Assembly: GCF_001487165.1 (NCBI RefSeq)
Contig: NZ_LN913006.1
Coordinates: 406,545 to 470,544, forward strand
DNA: 64,000 nt
Reading direction: 5' to 3'
Source of the DNA: Blautia massiliensis (ex Durand et al. 2017)
GTDB lineage: Bacteria > Bacillota > Clostridia > Lachnospirales > Lachnospiraceae
The notes under the pieces are model-generated. The model had not been told where the DNA came from, searched no databases, and saw only the letters and a program-made list of their open reading frames with translations. How positions within the stretch are numbered: the first letter of the stretch is position 1; each line of letters starts with the position of its first letter. Below, in pieces: positions 15,942-23,966 of this stretch. A program made the translations under genes and the position numbers.

Positions 15942-17105
15942 TTACTTCAGCTTCAGAATCTGAGAGGTTGTCTGTCCGCCGCTTACATTCAGAGTTTCTT
16001 TGCCCTGAAGCGTTACATCATTGGTAGTATCCTTCAGAAGAAATACCTGGCATACAGTGACGGTTTTTCCGGGATCAATGGTGCTCATGTAGTTATCTAC
16101 AGCATCATCGCTGGCTTCCGGATAAGTTCCTTCTAGAACTTCTCCGTTCTGGGAAGCCTGCAGGGTGAAGTCTACAAATGCACTGGACTGGGAATCGCCG
16201 GAGTTTGTATAGTCGTAGTAGATCATCAGACAGGGATTTCCGCCGTAGTCCTTGGAAATCGCAAACTGTTTGAAACGGACGGAGAATTTGTCAGTTGTAA
16301 TATCAATGGATGCACTTGTGCCCTCAGCAGAGGCTGTGCTGCCTGGGGTGGAAGAATCCTCTGCAGCGGCAGAACTGCTATCTGTGCTGTCATCCGTAAG
16401 CTGGGATGATATTTCGTCTTTTACGCTTTTGAAGTTTGCGCACATAACCTTGACTGTGGTGTCATCCAGAGAAACGATCTTCCAGTCGCTGCCGATTTTG
16501 ATCAGAGGATAGGTAATATCGATCTCACTGTATTTCTCATCAGCTGTGGAAGCATTTTCGGCAAGAAGTGCAGCGAGCATTTCCTGGATATCATCCTGTG
16601 TCATTTCCTTTCCGGCATAGGCTGCGACAGCAACCTTACGGGTGTATTCCTGAATAGTTGCTGCATAGATATTGGTTCCGTCAATATATTTCATGTGAAC
16701 CGTTATCCTGGCAGTTCCGTTCTGGATGTCAAATTTGTTTTTGGTGATCTTGTAGGTCATTTTTTTGTTGACGGTAGTGAAGAAATCTGTGTAAGCAGAA
16801 TCACGGATATCTGCATCATCCAGAGCACTGAGATCATGACTTTGGAGAAGGTTCTCCATTGTGGTAAAATCCATGTTCTGCATGCCTGTGAGAAATTTTT
16901 CTGTGGCTTCTACCGGTTTATGGCGCTGCATCATATACCAGGCGGTTCCGCCGGCTGCGGCAGCGATCAGAAGGATGATCAGACAGATCACAAGAGGCTT
17001 TTTGCTTTTTTTCTTTCTGTGGGGAGTGTCGTCTTCAAAATCATTGGAGATCAATGATCTGGAGAGCTCATCGTCATAAAAATCATTATTGTCTTCTGTA
17101 TTCAT
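15942..17105 (-). CDS. Membrane-anchored protein with C-terminal DUF5067-like domain
   Basis: A 387-residue protein. An acidic cytoplasmic start (residues 1-28) is followed by a Lys/Arg patch 'HRKKKSKKP', one transmembrane helix at about 37-58, and a large extracellular part. Residues ~65-215 resemble lumazine/DUF4878-like stress domains ('ATEKFLTGMQNMDFTTMENL'). Then comes a Ser/Thr-rich linker (~225-262) and a C-terminal domain with 'ISKDYGGNPCLMIYYDYTNS', matching the DUF5067 pattern. Function unknown; such proteins are surface-exposed in gut clostridia. It is transcribed alone. Confidence 0.75.
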   Translation of the reverse strand: MNTEDNNDFYDDELSRSLISNDFEDDTPHRKKKSKKPLVICLIILLIAAAAGGTAWYMMQRHKPVEATEKFLTGMQNMDFTTMENLLQSHDLSALDDADIRDSAYTDFFTTVNKKMTYKITKNKFDIQNGTARITVHMKYIDGTNIYAATIQEYTRKVAVAAYAGKEMTQDDIQEMLAALLAENASTADEKYSEIDITYPLIKIGSDWKIVSLDDTTVKVMCANFKSVKDEISSQLTDDSTDSSSAAAEDSSTPGSTASAEGTSASIDITTDKFSVRFKQFAISKDYGGNPCLMIYYDYTNSGDSQSSAFVDFTLQASQNGEVLEGTYPEASDDAVDNYMSTIDPGKTVTVCQVFLLKDTTNDVTLQGKETLNVSGGQTTSQILKLK

Positions 17106-17228
17106 TATTCCTCCTTACAATAAGTCATTCTGGTTTTCGGGTGGGTGGGTCAGAGGATATCTGTTTGCATTTGCGGGCAAACAGCATCACCCTGTGTTAC
17201 CGTAACGATTATATCATAGGTTTACTGT

Positions 17229-17257
17229 TTGAGAAACCCCCTGTGTTATGATATACT
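17229..17257 (+). promoter_or_regulatory. Promoter of the alpha/beta hydrolase gene
   Basis: TTGAGA (17229-17234), 17-bp spacer, TATACT (17252-17257). Confidence 0.6.
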
Positions 17258-17286
17258 GGAAGACACAGAAAAAGTGGTTGAGTACA

Positions 17287-17321
17287 GGTGACAAAGCGGA
17301 ATGCGAATGCCCGCTTTATGC
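17287..17321. repeat. Small palindromic repeat, family copy D
   Basis: 'gtgacaaagcggaatgcgaa' then 'tgcccgctttatgca'. It folds as AAAGCGG / CCGCTTT with an 11-nt loop. It sits in the leader of the hydrolase mRNA, just before the ribosome binding site, and contains the spurious upstream ATG at 17301. Confidence 0.5.
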
Positions 17322-17345
17322 AGCAGAAAAGGTGAGGTGAAATAT

Positions 17346-18284
17346 ATGTTACGGACAATTCAGTATTCATTTCCTTCAAAAGCAGACGGATTGGAAATTT
17401 CCTGCCTGGCAGTAGTGCCGGAGTTGGAACGTAATGAGAAATACCGTGGGATCATACAGATCGTTCACGGAATGAGTGAGTACAAGGAACGCTACATTCC
17501 TTTTATGGAATATATGGCAGAGCGAAAATATATAAGTGTGATCCATGATCACCGTGGCCATGGGAAAAGCGTACGCAGTAAAGAGGATCTTGGGTATATG
17601 TACGGTGGTGGGGCGGATGCCATGCTGCAGGATATCCATACGGTGAACTGCTTGATCAAGGATCATTTCCCAGGTATTCCGCTGATTCTTTTCGGACACA
17701 GCATGGGCTCTCTGGCAGTTCGTGCCTATGCAGCGCATCATGACAGCTGTATGGATATGCTGATCGTCTGCGGCTCACCCAGCTATAATGTATTTCGTCC
17801 GGTCGGAGTAGCTCTGGCAAAGGCGGGAAAGACTGTTTTCGGGCCTAAACACAGTGCGGGTCTGATCGAGATGATGTCTTTTGGAAGCTATGCAATGCAC
17901 TTTAAAAAAGAAAAAAACCGTTTTTCCTGGATCTGCTCTGATCCGCAGGTTGTGCAGGATTATTCGGATTCAGAATACTGTGGATTTACCTTTACGGATG
18001 ATGCATATCTGGCACTTTTTGACCTGATGAAAAGAGCCTATGATGTGAAGCACTGGAAGTGTACAAAGCCGGAAATGCCGGTGCTGTTTATCAGTGGGGC
18101 GGAGGATCCCTGCATGGGAAATGTGAGACAGTTTGCGAAGTCTGTCCGTGCCATGCGTTGTGCAGGATACCGGGATGTCCGGGGGAAATTATATCCGGGA
18201 ATGCGCCACGAGATCCTGAATGAGAAAGACAGGGAAAAGGTTTATCATGATATATTTACATATATCTGCAAAAAAGGACTTTGA
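17346..18284 (+). CDS. Alpha/beta hydrolase (serine aminopeptidase S33 / lysophospholipase-like)
   Basis: A hydrolase of about 312 residues with the nucleophile elbow 'LFGHSMGSLAVRAYAAHH', an early 'IVHGMSEYKERY' oxyanion region, 'DHRGHGKS' and a C-terminal His in 'YPGMRHEILNE', consistent with a Ser-Asp-His triad (Asp in 'SGAEDPCMG'). Such enzymes act as monoacylglycerol lipases or esterases. I start it at the ATG at 17346, which has 'aggtgaggtg' in front. The in-frame ATG at 17301 lies within a repeat and has no ribosome binding site. No signal peptide, so cytosolic. Confidence 0.88.
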   Translation: MLRTIQYSFPSKADGLEISCLAVVPELERNEKYRGIIQIVHGMSEYKERYIPFMEYMAERKYISVIHDHRGHGKSVRSKEDLGYMYGGGADAMLQDIHTVNCLIKDHFPGIPLILFGHSMGSLAVRAYAAHHDSCMDMLIVCGSPSYNVFRPVGVALAKAGKTVFGPKHSAGLIEMMSFGSYAMHFKKEKNRFSWICSDPQVVQDYSDSEYCGFTFTDDAYLALFDLMKRAYDVKHWKCTKPEMPVLFISGAEDPCMGNVRQFAKSVRAMRCAGYRDVRGKLYPGMRHEILNEKDREKVYHDIFTYICKKGL

Positions 18285-18309
18285 ACGCTCTGTGACAGAG
18301 TGATATAAT
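18281..18309 (+). promoter_or_regulatory. Promoter of malQ
   Basis: TTGAAC (18281-18286), 17-bp spacer, TATAAT (18304-18309). The -35 box overlaps the TGA stop of the hydrolase gene. Confidence 0.65.
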
Positions 18310-18381
18310 AAAAATCTGAGTGCTCCTGCAGACATCTGTGAGAGGGCGCAACTACTGAGAAAACAGGAGGATTCGTAAATT

Positions 18382-19926
18382 ATGAGAGCAAGTGGGATTT
18401 TACTTCCGGTATCCAGTCTGCCATCGAAATATGGGATCGGATGCTTTTCTGAGGAAGCATATGAGTTTGTAGACCAGCTGGCAAGAGCAGGACAGAAATA
18501 CTGGCAGATTCTTCCTCTCGGACCTACCGGATATGGAGATTCACCATACCAGTCTTTTTCTACCTTTGCGGGAAATCCGTATTTTATTGATCTGGAGGCT
18601 TTTGTAAAAGAGGGATATCTGGATAAAAGTGATTGCGAGGACTGTGACTGGGGTACAAACGAGAGCTATGTGGATTATGAGAAGATTTATAATTCCAGAT
18701 TTCGGCTTTTGAGAAAAGCCTTTGAAAATTATGACTGTGAGACAGATCAGGAATACCGTAAGTTTGTAAAAGAAAATGCTGCCTGGCTGGAAGATTACAG
18801 CCTGTATATGGCAATCAAGGACAGCCTGAATGGGATCAGCTGGATCGAATGGCCTACGGAACTCAAAAACAGAGAAAAAGCTGCATTGGCTGAAGAAAGA
18901 GAGAAGCTTGCAAAAGAAGTGGGATTTTACTGCTTCCAGCAGTTCTGCTTTTTTAAACAGTGGGCAGCACTGAAAGCTTATGCAAATGCTAAGGGAGTGG
19001 AGATGATCGGAGACATCCCGATCTACGTTGCGTTTGACAGTGCGGATGCCTGGGCACAGCCGGAATTGTTCCAGTTTGATAAGGAAAATATTCCGATCGG
19101 CGTTGCCGGATGTCCGCCGGATGCTTTTTCCGCCACAGGGCAGCTCTGGGGAAATCCGCTTTATGACTGGGAATATCACAAGAAAACAGGCTATGCATGG
19201 TGGACACGCCGAATGGCAAATTGTATGAAGCTTTATGATGTGGTAAGGATCGACCATTTCAGAGGCTTTGATGAGTATTATTCCATTCCGTACGGAGATA
19301 AAACTGCGGAGTTCGGTCACTGGGAAAAGGGACCGGGAATGGATCTGTTCCGTGCGCTTGAAAAGAATCTTGGAAAGCTGGATGTGATCGCAGAGGATCT
19401 TGGTCTCCTTACAGACAGTGTGATTGAGATGGTGGAAGAATCCGGATTCCCGGGAATGAAGGTATTGCAGTTTGCTTTTGACGAGAATGAGGACAGTCCG
19501 TATCTGACGCACAGATATGAAAGGAATTGCATTGTTTACACAGGTACTCATGACAATGAGACAACAAGAGGATGGTTCCGCAATCTGAGCCAGCATGACC
19601 GAAATTTTGCCAGGGCCTATATTGGCTGTGAGGGCAAGCATGAGACTGCGGCAGTGTGGAGCATGATACGTGCGGCGATGTCCAGTGTTGCAGATCGCTG
19701 TGTGATCCCGGTACAGGATTATCTCGGCCTTGGAAATGAGGCAAGGATCAATGAACCGTCAACTCTTGGTGACAACTGGAAGTGGCGTATGAAAAAAGGC
19801 CAGCTCAATGAAACAATTATTCAGAAGATTTATAAAATGACAAAGCTTTATGGAAGACTTGTAAAAGAAGAAACGGAAGAGAAGGAAAAAACAGAAGCTG
19901 ACAGGGAAAAGATATCTGACAAATAG
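18382..19926 (+). CDS. malQ: 4-alpha-glucanotransferase (amylomaltase, GH77)
   Basis: A 514-residue GH77 enzyme of normal length. It begins with the family opening 'RASGILLPVSSLPSKYGIGC' and has the catalytic nucleophile in 'VVRIDHFRGF', the acid/base Glu in 'DVIAEDLG' and the transition-state Asp in 'TGTHDNETTRGW'. It transfers alpha-1,4-glucan segments between maltodextrins, used in glycogen and maltodextrin metabolism. The last ~25 residues are a Lys/Glu-rich tail beyond the usual end. 'aggagg' lies 12 bp ahead of the ATG. The next gene follows after 37 bp on the same strand. Confidence 0.95.
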   Translation: MRASGILLPVSSLPSKYGIGCFSEEAYEFVDQLARAGQKYWQILPLGPTGYGDSPYQSFSTFAGNPYFIDLEAFVKEGYLDKSDCEDCDWGTNESYVDYEKIYNSRFRLLRKAFENYDCETDQEYRKFVKENAAWLEDYSLYMAIKDSLNGISWIEWPTELKNREKAALAEEREKLAKEVGFYCFQQFCFFKQWAALKAYANAKGVEMIGDIPIYVAFDSADAWAQPELFQFDKENIPIGVAGCPPDAFSATGQLWGNPLYDWEYHKKTGYAWWTRRMANCMKLYDVVRIDHFRGFDEYYSIPYGDKTAEFGHWEKGPGMDLFRALEKNLGKLDVIAEDLGLLTDSVIEMVEESGFPGMKVLQFAFDENEDSPYLTHRYERNCIVYTGTHDNETTRGWFRNLSQHDRNFARAYIGCEGKHETAAVWSMIRAAMSSVADRCVIPVQDYLGLGNEARINEPSTLGDNWKWRMKKGQLNETIIQKIYKMTKLYGRLVKEETEEKEKTEADREKISDK

Positions 19927-19963
19927 AGAAATATAAGGATATCAGAAAGGACAGAAATACATC

Positions 19964-20392
19964 ATGGAAAAACAGAAAAGAGAAAATAAGGAAGAGCTGC
20001 AGCAGGAAACTGCTGAGGAAAAGAATTCCGGACAGGGAAATTCTTCCACAAGAAGCAGTCTTCTGTGGATCTTTGCAGGCGGTTATCTTGTGTATACAGG
20101 ATATCGTCTCTGTGCCAGTGTCATAAGCGGAGCAGAAGACTCCGGTGTGGTATTTCTGGCAGCGGGAGGTATTTTTGTTGTGATCGGAGCAGTGCTTCTG
20201 ATCATGGCGATCCGTAATCTTGCAAAGGCTGGCGCACAGAAACATGAGCTGGAAGAAGCTGCTGCGAAAAAAGCGGCAGAGGAAGCTTCTCAAAATCCGG
20301 AAACCGTGGCAAAGAAAAAAATGTCAATTGCGGAGCGGGCGCATCTTGCGGAAAATCTGGATGACGCACCGGAGGAGAAAGACGAAAAATAA
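19964..20392 (+). CDS. Small two-helix membrane protein, unknown
   Basis: A 142-residue protein I do not recognise. A polar N-terminus rich in Glu/Lys/Gln (1-30) precedes two hydrophobic helices (about 31-52 and 62-84). A charged C-terminal tail follows with an Ala/Glu/Lys helix and 'KKKMSIAERAHLAENLDDAP'. The helix hairpin with both termini probably cytoplasmic suggests a membrane accessory protein. It follows malQ by 37 bp and has 'agaaagga' upstream, so it may be cotranscribed, though no functional link is apparent. Confidence 0.7.
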   Translation: MEKQKRENKEELQQETAEEKNSGQGNSSTRSSLLWIFAGGYLVYTGYRLCASVISGAEDSGVVFLAAGGIFVVIGAVLLIMAIRNLAKAGAQKHELEEAAAKKAAEEASQNPETVAKKKMSIAERAHLAENLDDAPEEKDEK

Positions 20393-20446
20393 AACTGGAT
20401 GCAGGTGAGAGTAAAATGCCTGCTGAGATATGACGATTAGTAATAG

Positions 20447-20498
20447 CAAAAACGGAACATCATAAGGCAAAAAAATCCTTATGTATGTTCCGTTTTTT
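20447..20498. terminator. Bidirectional terminator
   Basis: AAAACGGAACATACATAAGG-type inverted repeat (arms about 20449-20467 and 20476-20494) with a T-run on the plus strand and an A-run at the other end. It serves the convergent genes on both sides. Confidence 0.85.
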
Positions 20499-20521
20499 AG
20501 ATCAGGCAGATCGCAAAACAG

Positions 20522-21052
20522 TTATCTGCGTCTTTGTGCGTTTCTGCGCTTTTTTCGAGATTTTTTTCTGCCGGGGGTATGTAAGGTAGACCAGCAGAAT
20601 GCCTGTACCAGCAAAATTCCGATCATTGCTCCGCAGCTGTCGATCCCTACATCCCTTACGGAAGGTCCGCGGGCCTCTACAAAAGACTGGTGGTATTCAT
20701 CCAGTCCGGCAAATCCTACACATACAAATCCGGCAAGGAGCATCAGCCAGATTCCCCGAACTCCGTATACATAGATGGGGAAGGAAATAGATATGGCCAA
20801 CAGGCAGTATTCTGTCATGTGAGCAGCCTTACGGACATAAAATTCGATACCGGCAGCTTCCTGGGAAAGCTGTTCCAGGCTTTTGCCGGAAGCTAATATT
20901 TCGTTTTTGGTTTCTACGATCTGGTAGCTGATCTTGTAGCTCAGGGCACCGGAAACATCTCCGGTCTGTGCGGAAAAAGAGTAGATCACGCACATCATCA
21001 GGATCGCAGGTGCAAAAGAAAAAGGTTTTAATAATGTAATCAGTATTTTCAT
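20522..21052 (-). CDS. VanZ-like family membrane protein
   Basis: A 176-residue protein with about four membrane helices and VanZ-like features: 'MMCVIYSFSAQTG' near the start (the P/A-x-I-x-x-x-S-x-Q motif), 'KAAHMTEYCLLAI' (conserved K-x-x-H-x-x-E-Y), 'LDEYHQSFVEARGPSVRDVG' (D-E-x-x-Q-x-F-x-x-x-R-x-x-x-x-D) and an Arg/Lys-rich tail. VanZ confers low-level teicoplanin resistance in enterococci, but most homologues in commensals have unknown cell-envelope roles. Confident family assignment; no resistance is implied. Confidence 0.9.
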   Translation of the reverse strand: MKILITLLKPFSFAPAILMMCVIYSFSAQTGDVSGALSYKISYQIVETKNEILASGKSLEQLSQEAAGIEFYVRKAAHMTEYCLLAISISFPIYVYGVRGIWLMLLAGFVCVGFAGLDEYHQSFVEARGPSVRDVGIDSCGAMIGILLVQAFCWSTLHTPGRKKSRKKRRNAQRRR

Positions 21053-21165
21053 GGCTCTTAATATAGCACTCCCGCATGGAAAAGTCCAGAAAAATACAGA
21101 AAAAGAACAGGGAAAAGGAAAAACAGGGAGAGAAGGTTAAATGGGATAGGAGGTTAAAGGGGAAG

Positions 21166-21195
21166 TGGACAGTAAGGACTGAAATGTGTTAGAAT
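21166..21195 (+). promoter_or_regulatory. Possible promoter of thyA-folA
   Basis: TGGACA (21166-21171), 18-bp spacer, TAGAAT (21190-21195). Confidence 0.45.
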
Positions 21196-21277
21196 ATAAA
21201 ATAAATTTCAGGGGCATTTTTAAGAAAAAAAGCAGCCCGGGATCGAATAGAAGAAAATTACAGGAGGAAATCAACAA

Positions 21278-22126
21278 ATGAGTCTTGCAGATAATATATT
21301 CATTGACATGTGCAAAGATGTCATAGAAAACGGAACCAGCACAGAAGGTGAGAAGGTACGTCCTGTGTGGGAGGATGGAACTCCGGCTTATACCATCAAG
21401 AGATTTGGTGTTGTGAACCGTTATGATCTCCGGAAGGAGTTTCCGGCACTGACTTTAAGAAAAACAGCGTTAAAGAGTGCAATGGATGAGATTCTATGGA
21501 TCTGGCAGCAGAAATCTAATAATATCCATGATCTTCACAGCCACATCTGGGACAGCTGGGCAGATGAGAACGGTTCCATCGGAAAAGCCTACGGCTATCA
21601 GTTAGGTGTGAAGCATCAGTATAAAGAGGGAATGATGGATCAGGTAGACAGAGTTCTTTTTGATCTTAAGAACAATCCGTACAGCAGAAGGATCATGACC
21701 AATATTTATGTACATCAGGATCTCCACGAGATGAATCTTTACCCATGTGCCTATTCCATGACTTTCAATGTAACCAAGGAACCCGGAAAAGACAAGCTGG
21801 TCCTTAATGCGGTGCTGAACCAGAGATCTCAGGATATCCTGGCTGCAAACAACTGGAATGTGTGTCAGTATTCTCTTCTTCTCATGATGATCGCACAGGT
21901 CTGCGATATGGAAGCCGGAGAGCTTGTTCATGTGATCGCAGACTGCCATATTTATGATCGTCATATTCCGGTAATTAAAGAACTGATCTCCAGAAAACCG
22001 TATCCTGCACCGACAGTAAAACTGAATCCGGAGATAAAGGATTTTTATAAATTCACCACCGATGATCTGATCGTGGAGAATTATGAGACATGGCCACAGA
22101 TCAAAAATATTCCCATTGCAGTATAA
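21278..22126 (+). CDS. thyA: Thymidylate synthase
   Basis: A 282-residue ThyA-type enzyme. The catalytic cysteine is C157 in 'NLYPCAYSMTFNV', and the dUMP-binding motifs 'QRSQDILAANNWNV' and 'VIADCHIYDRH' are intact. It methylates dUMP to dTMP using 5,10-methylenetetrahydrofolate, yielding dihydrofolate. Dihydrofolate reductase is encoded 23 bp downstream, the classic functional pair. The ATG follows 'caggagg'. The protein is the folate-dependent ThyA class, not flavin-dependent ThyX. Confidence 0.96.
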   Translation: MSLADNIFIDMCKDVIENGTSTEGEKVRPVWEDGTPAYTIKRFGVVNRYDLRKEFPALTLRKTALKSAMDEILWIWQQKSNNIHDLHSHIWDSWADENGSIGKAYGYQLGVKHQYKEGMMDQVDRVLFDLKNNPYSRRIMTNIYVHQDLHEMNLYPCAYSMTFNVTKEPGKDKLVLNAVLNQRSQDILAANNWNVCQYSLLLMMIAQVCDMEAGELVHVIADCHIYDRHIPVIKELISRKPYPAPTVKLNPEIKDFYKFTTDDLIVENYETWPQIKNIPIAV

Positions 22127-22149
22127 TTGCATAAAGAAAGGAAGAAAGA

Positions 22150-22644
22150 ATGAATATTATTGTTGCAGCAGATAAAAACTGGGGAATCGGAAGAAATAAT
22201 GAACTTTTGGTAAGTATTCCGGCAGATATGAAGATGTTCCGTGAGGAAACTACAGGAAAAGTGGTTGTTATGGGAAGAAAAACACTGGAGTCTTTTCCAA
22301 ACGGACTTCCTCTGAAAAACAGAACCAACATTGTGATCACCGGCAACCGGGATTATCAGGTAAAAGGTGCGGTGATCGTTCACAGCATCGAGGAAGCACT
22401 GAAGGAAGTGGAGAAATATCCGGCAGAGGATGTGTACTGTATCGGCGGAGACAGTATTTACAAACAGATGCTCCCGTACTGTGATACAGCTCATGTGACA
22501 AAAATCGATTTTGCATATGAAGCGGATGCGTATTTTCCAAACCTGGATGAGGACCCGGACTGGGAGATCACAGCGGAGAGTGAAGAACAGACATACTTTG
22601 ATCTGGAATATGCGTTTGTGAAATACGAGAGAAAAGATAGGTAA
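22150..22644 (+). CDS. folA: Dihydrofolate reductase
   Basis: A 164-residue DHFR. It starts 'MNIIVAADKNWGIGRNNELL' (the Trp/Gly-rich Met20-type loop), then 'VVMGRKTLESFP' (NADPH-binding G-R-K-T) and 'DVYCIGGDSIYKQML' (G-G pair). It recycles the dihydrofolate made by the preceding ThyA. The start has 'aaaggaagaaag' in front. Standard length and motifs. Confidence 0.95.
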   Translation: MNIIVAADKNWGIGRNNELLVSIPADMKMFREETTGKVVVMGRKTLESFPNGLPLKNRTNIVITGNRDYQVKGAVIVHSIEEALKEVEKYPAEDVYCIGGDSIYKQMLPYCDTAHVTKIDFAYEADAYFPNLDEDPDWEITAESEEQTYFDLEYAFVKYERKDR

Positions 22645-22645
22645 T

Positions 22646-22690
22646 GTGAGCACAGATCATAAAGCAGAATGAGAATGCCCGCTTTGTACA
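22646..22690. repeat. Small palindromic repeat, family copy C
   Basis: Starts right after the folA stop codon: 'gtgagcacagatcataaagc' then 'agaatgagaatgcccgcttt'. The arms AAAGCAG / CCGCTTT form an imperfect hairpin like that of copy D. Confidence 0.45.
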
Positions 22691-22711
22691 GAAAAACAAT
22701 GAAGAAATAAT

Positions 22712-22754
22712 AAAAAAACAGACCACCGAAAAAAATACGGCGGTCTGTTTTTTT
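22712..22754. terminator. Bidirectional terminator between folA and ilvE
   Basis: ACAGACCACCG / CGGCGGTCTGT inverted repeat (one mismatch) flanked by a poly-A and a poly-T run, serving the two convergent genes. Confidence 0.88.
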
Positions 22755-22791
22755 GTGCTTAATGTTATGTATAATGACGAAAATCCGGTAA

Positions 22792-23817
22792 TTACTCGAT
22801 TACGTGGATCCATCCCTTCGGTGCTTCGATGCGTCCCATCTGGATACCGGTCAGTGTGTCGTACAGCTTCTGGATGACCGGACCCATCTTCTCCATTCCG
22901 CTTGGGAAGCAGATTTCTTTGCCGTGATCATTGATCTTTCCGACAGGAGAGATAACTGCAGCAGTACCGCAAAGACCACACTCTGCAAAATCTTTAACCT
23001 CATCGAAGTAGACCTCACGCTCTTCAGCTTCCAGTCCAAGGTACTCCTTTGCAACGTAGATCAGAGAACGACGTGTGATGGAAGGAAGGATGCTGTCAGA
23101 CTTCGGTGTTACAACCTTGCCGTCTTTAGTAACGAAGATGAAGTTTGCTCCGCCTGTCTCCTCAACTTTTGTACGAGTCTTGGGATCAAGGTACATGTTC
23201 TCATCAAAGCCCTGTTTGTGAGCATCTACGATAGCATGAAGGCTCATTGCGTAGTTCAGGCCAGCCTTGATGTTACCGGTTCCGCAAGGTGCGGCACGGT
23301 CATAGTCGCTGACACGGATCGTGATCGGTTTGGCGCCGCCTTTAAAGTACGGACCAACCGGTGTTGTAAGGATACGGAACTGATATTCGTCAGCCGGTTT
23401 AACACCGATCACGGCGTTGGAACCAAACATGTACGGGCGAAGATAAAGTGTTGCGCCGGAACCATATGGCGGAACCCATGCAGCATTTGCCTTAACAACC
23501 TGCTCAACAGCGTCGATAAATCTTTCCTTCGGGAATACCGGCATTTCAAGTCTTGCTGCAGATGCAGCCATACGCTCTGCGTTCAGGTCAGGACGGAAAG
23601 TAACGATATGTCCGTCTTCTGTTGTGTATGCCTTCAGACCCTCGAATACACTCTGAGAATACTGAAGCACACCAGCACACTCGTTGAGTACGATATTAGG
23701 GTCTGTGCTTAAAGTACCCTCATCCCATTTTCCATCTTTAAAATTAGACACGTATCTGTAGTCGGTTGGCATGTAAGCGAATCCGATGCTGGACCAGTCG
23801 ATGTTCTTTTTTTCCAT
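22792..23817 (-). CDS. ilvE: Branched-chain amino acid aminotransferase
   Basis: A 341-residue fold-type IV PLP enzyme of the longer (type II) branched-chain aminotransferase group. Visible are 'YSQSVFEGLKAY', the PLP-lysine segment 'GTGNIKAGLNYAMSL', 'EETGGANFIFV' and the cofactor-phosphate loop near 'LCGTAAVISPV'. It transfers amino groups between glutamate and the keto acids of leucine, isoleucine and valine. The start is backed by 'cggagga' 7-9 bp upstream. A palindrome overlaps its promoter, which may allow amino-acid-dependent control. Confidence 0.94.
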   Translation of the reverse strand: MEKKNIDWSSIGFAYMPTDYRYVSNFKDGKWDEGTLSTDPNIVLNECAGVLQYSQSVFEGLKAYTTEDGHIVTFRPDLNAERMAASAARLEMPVFPKERFIDAVEQVVKANAAWVPPYGSGATLYLRPYMFGSNAVIGVKPADEYQFRILTTPVGPYFKGGAKPITIRVSDYDRAAPCGTGNIKAGLNYAMSLHAIVDAHKQGFDENMYLDPKTRTKVEETGGANFIFVTKDGKVVTPKSDSILPSITRRSLIYVAKEYLGLEAEEREVYFDEVKDFAECGLCGTAAVISPVGKINDHGKEICFPSGMEKMGPVIQKLYDTLTGIQMGRIEAPKGWIHVIE

Positions 23818-23852
23818 AACGATTCCTCCGTTTACAATTTTTACTTTTTACC

Positions 23853-23881
23853 ATTGTAAAACTTTTACGTGATGACTTCAA
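23853..23881 (-). promoter_or_regulatory. Promoter of ilvE with overlapping palindrome
   Basis: Minus strand TTGAAG (23881-23876), 17-bp spacer, TACAAT (23858-23853). The perfect 6-1-6 palindrome GTAAAACTTTTAC (23856-23868) overlaps the -10 box and could be a repressor site. Confidence 0.6.
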
Positions 23882-23909
23882 TAGTTTTTTGTTCCTTTTT
23901 TTCATTTGC

Positions 23910-23938
23910 TTGTAATTTTAATATGATTTCGATATAAT
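23910..23938 (+). promoter_or_regulatory. Promoter of xpaC-telA
   Basis: TTGTAA (23910-23915), 17-bp spacer, TATAAT (23933-23938), 28 bp before the ATG. Confidence 0.7.
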
Positions 23939-23966
23939 AAAAATTATCTATGGACTGGAGGGAAAA

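Noticed and set aside
17301-17345. Upstream ATG extension of the alpha/beta hydrolase
   Set aside because: The extra 15 codons lie in a palindromic repeat and the ribosome binding site fits the ATG at 17346.
18541-19641. Open frame antisense to malQ
   Set aside because: Shadow of the malQ gene, which has all GH77 catalytic motifs in the other strand.
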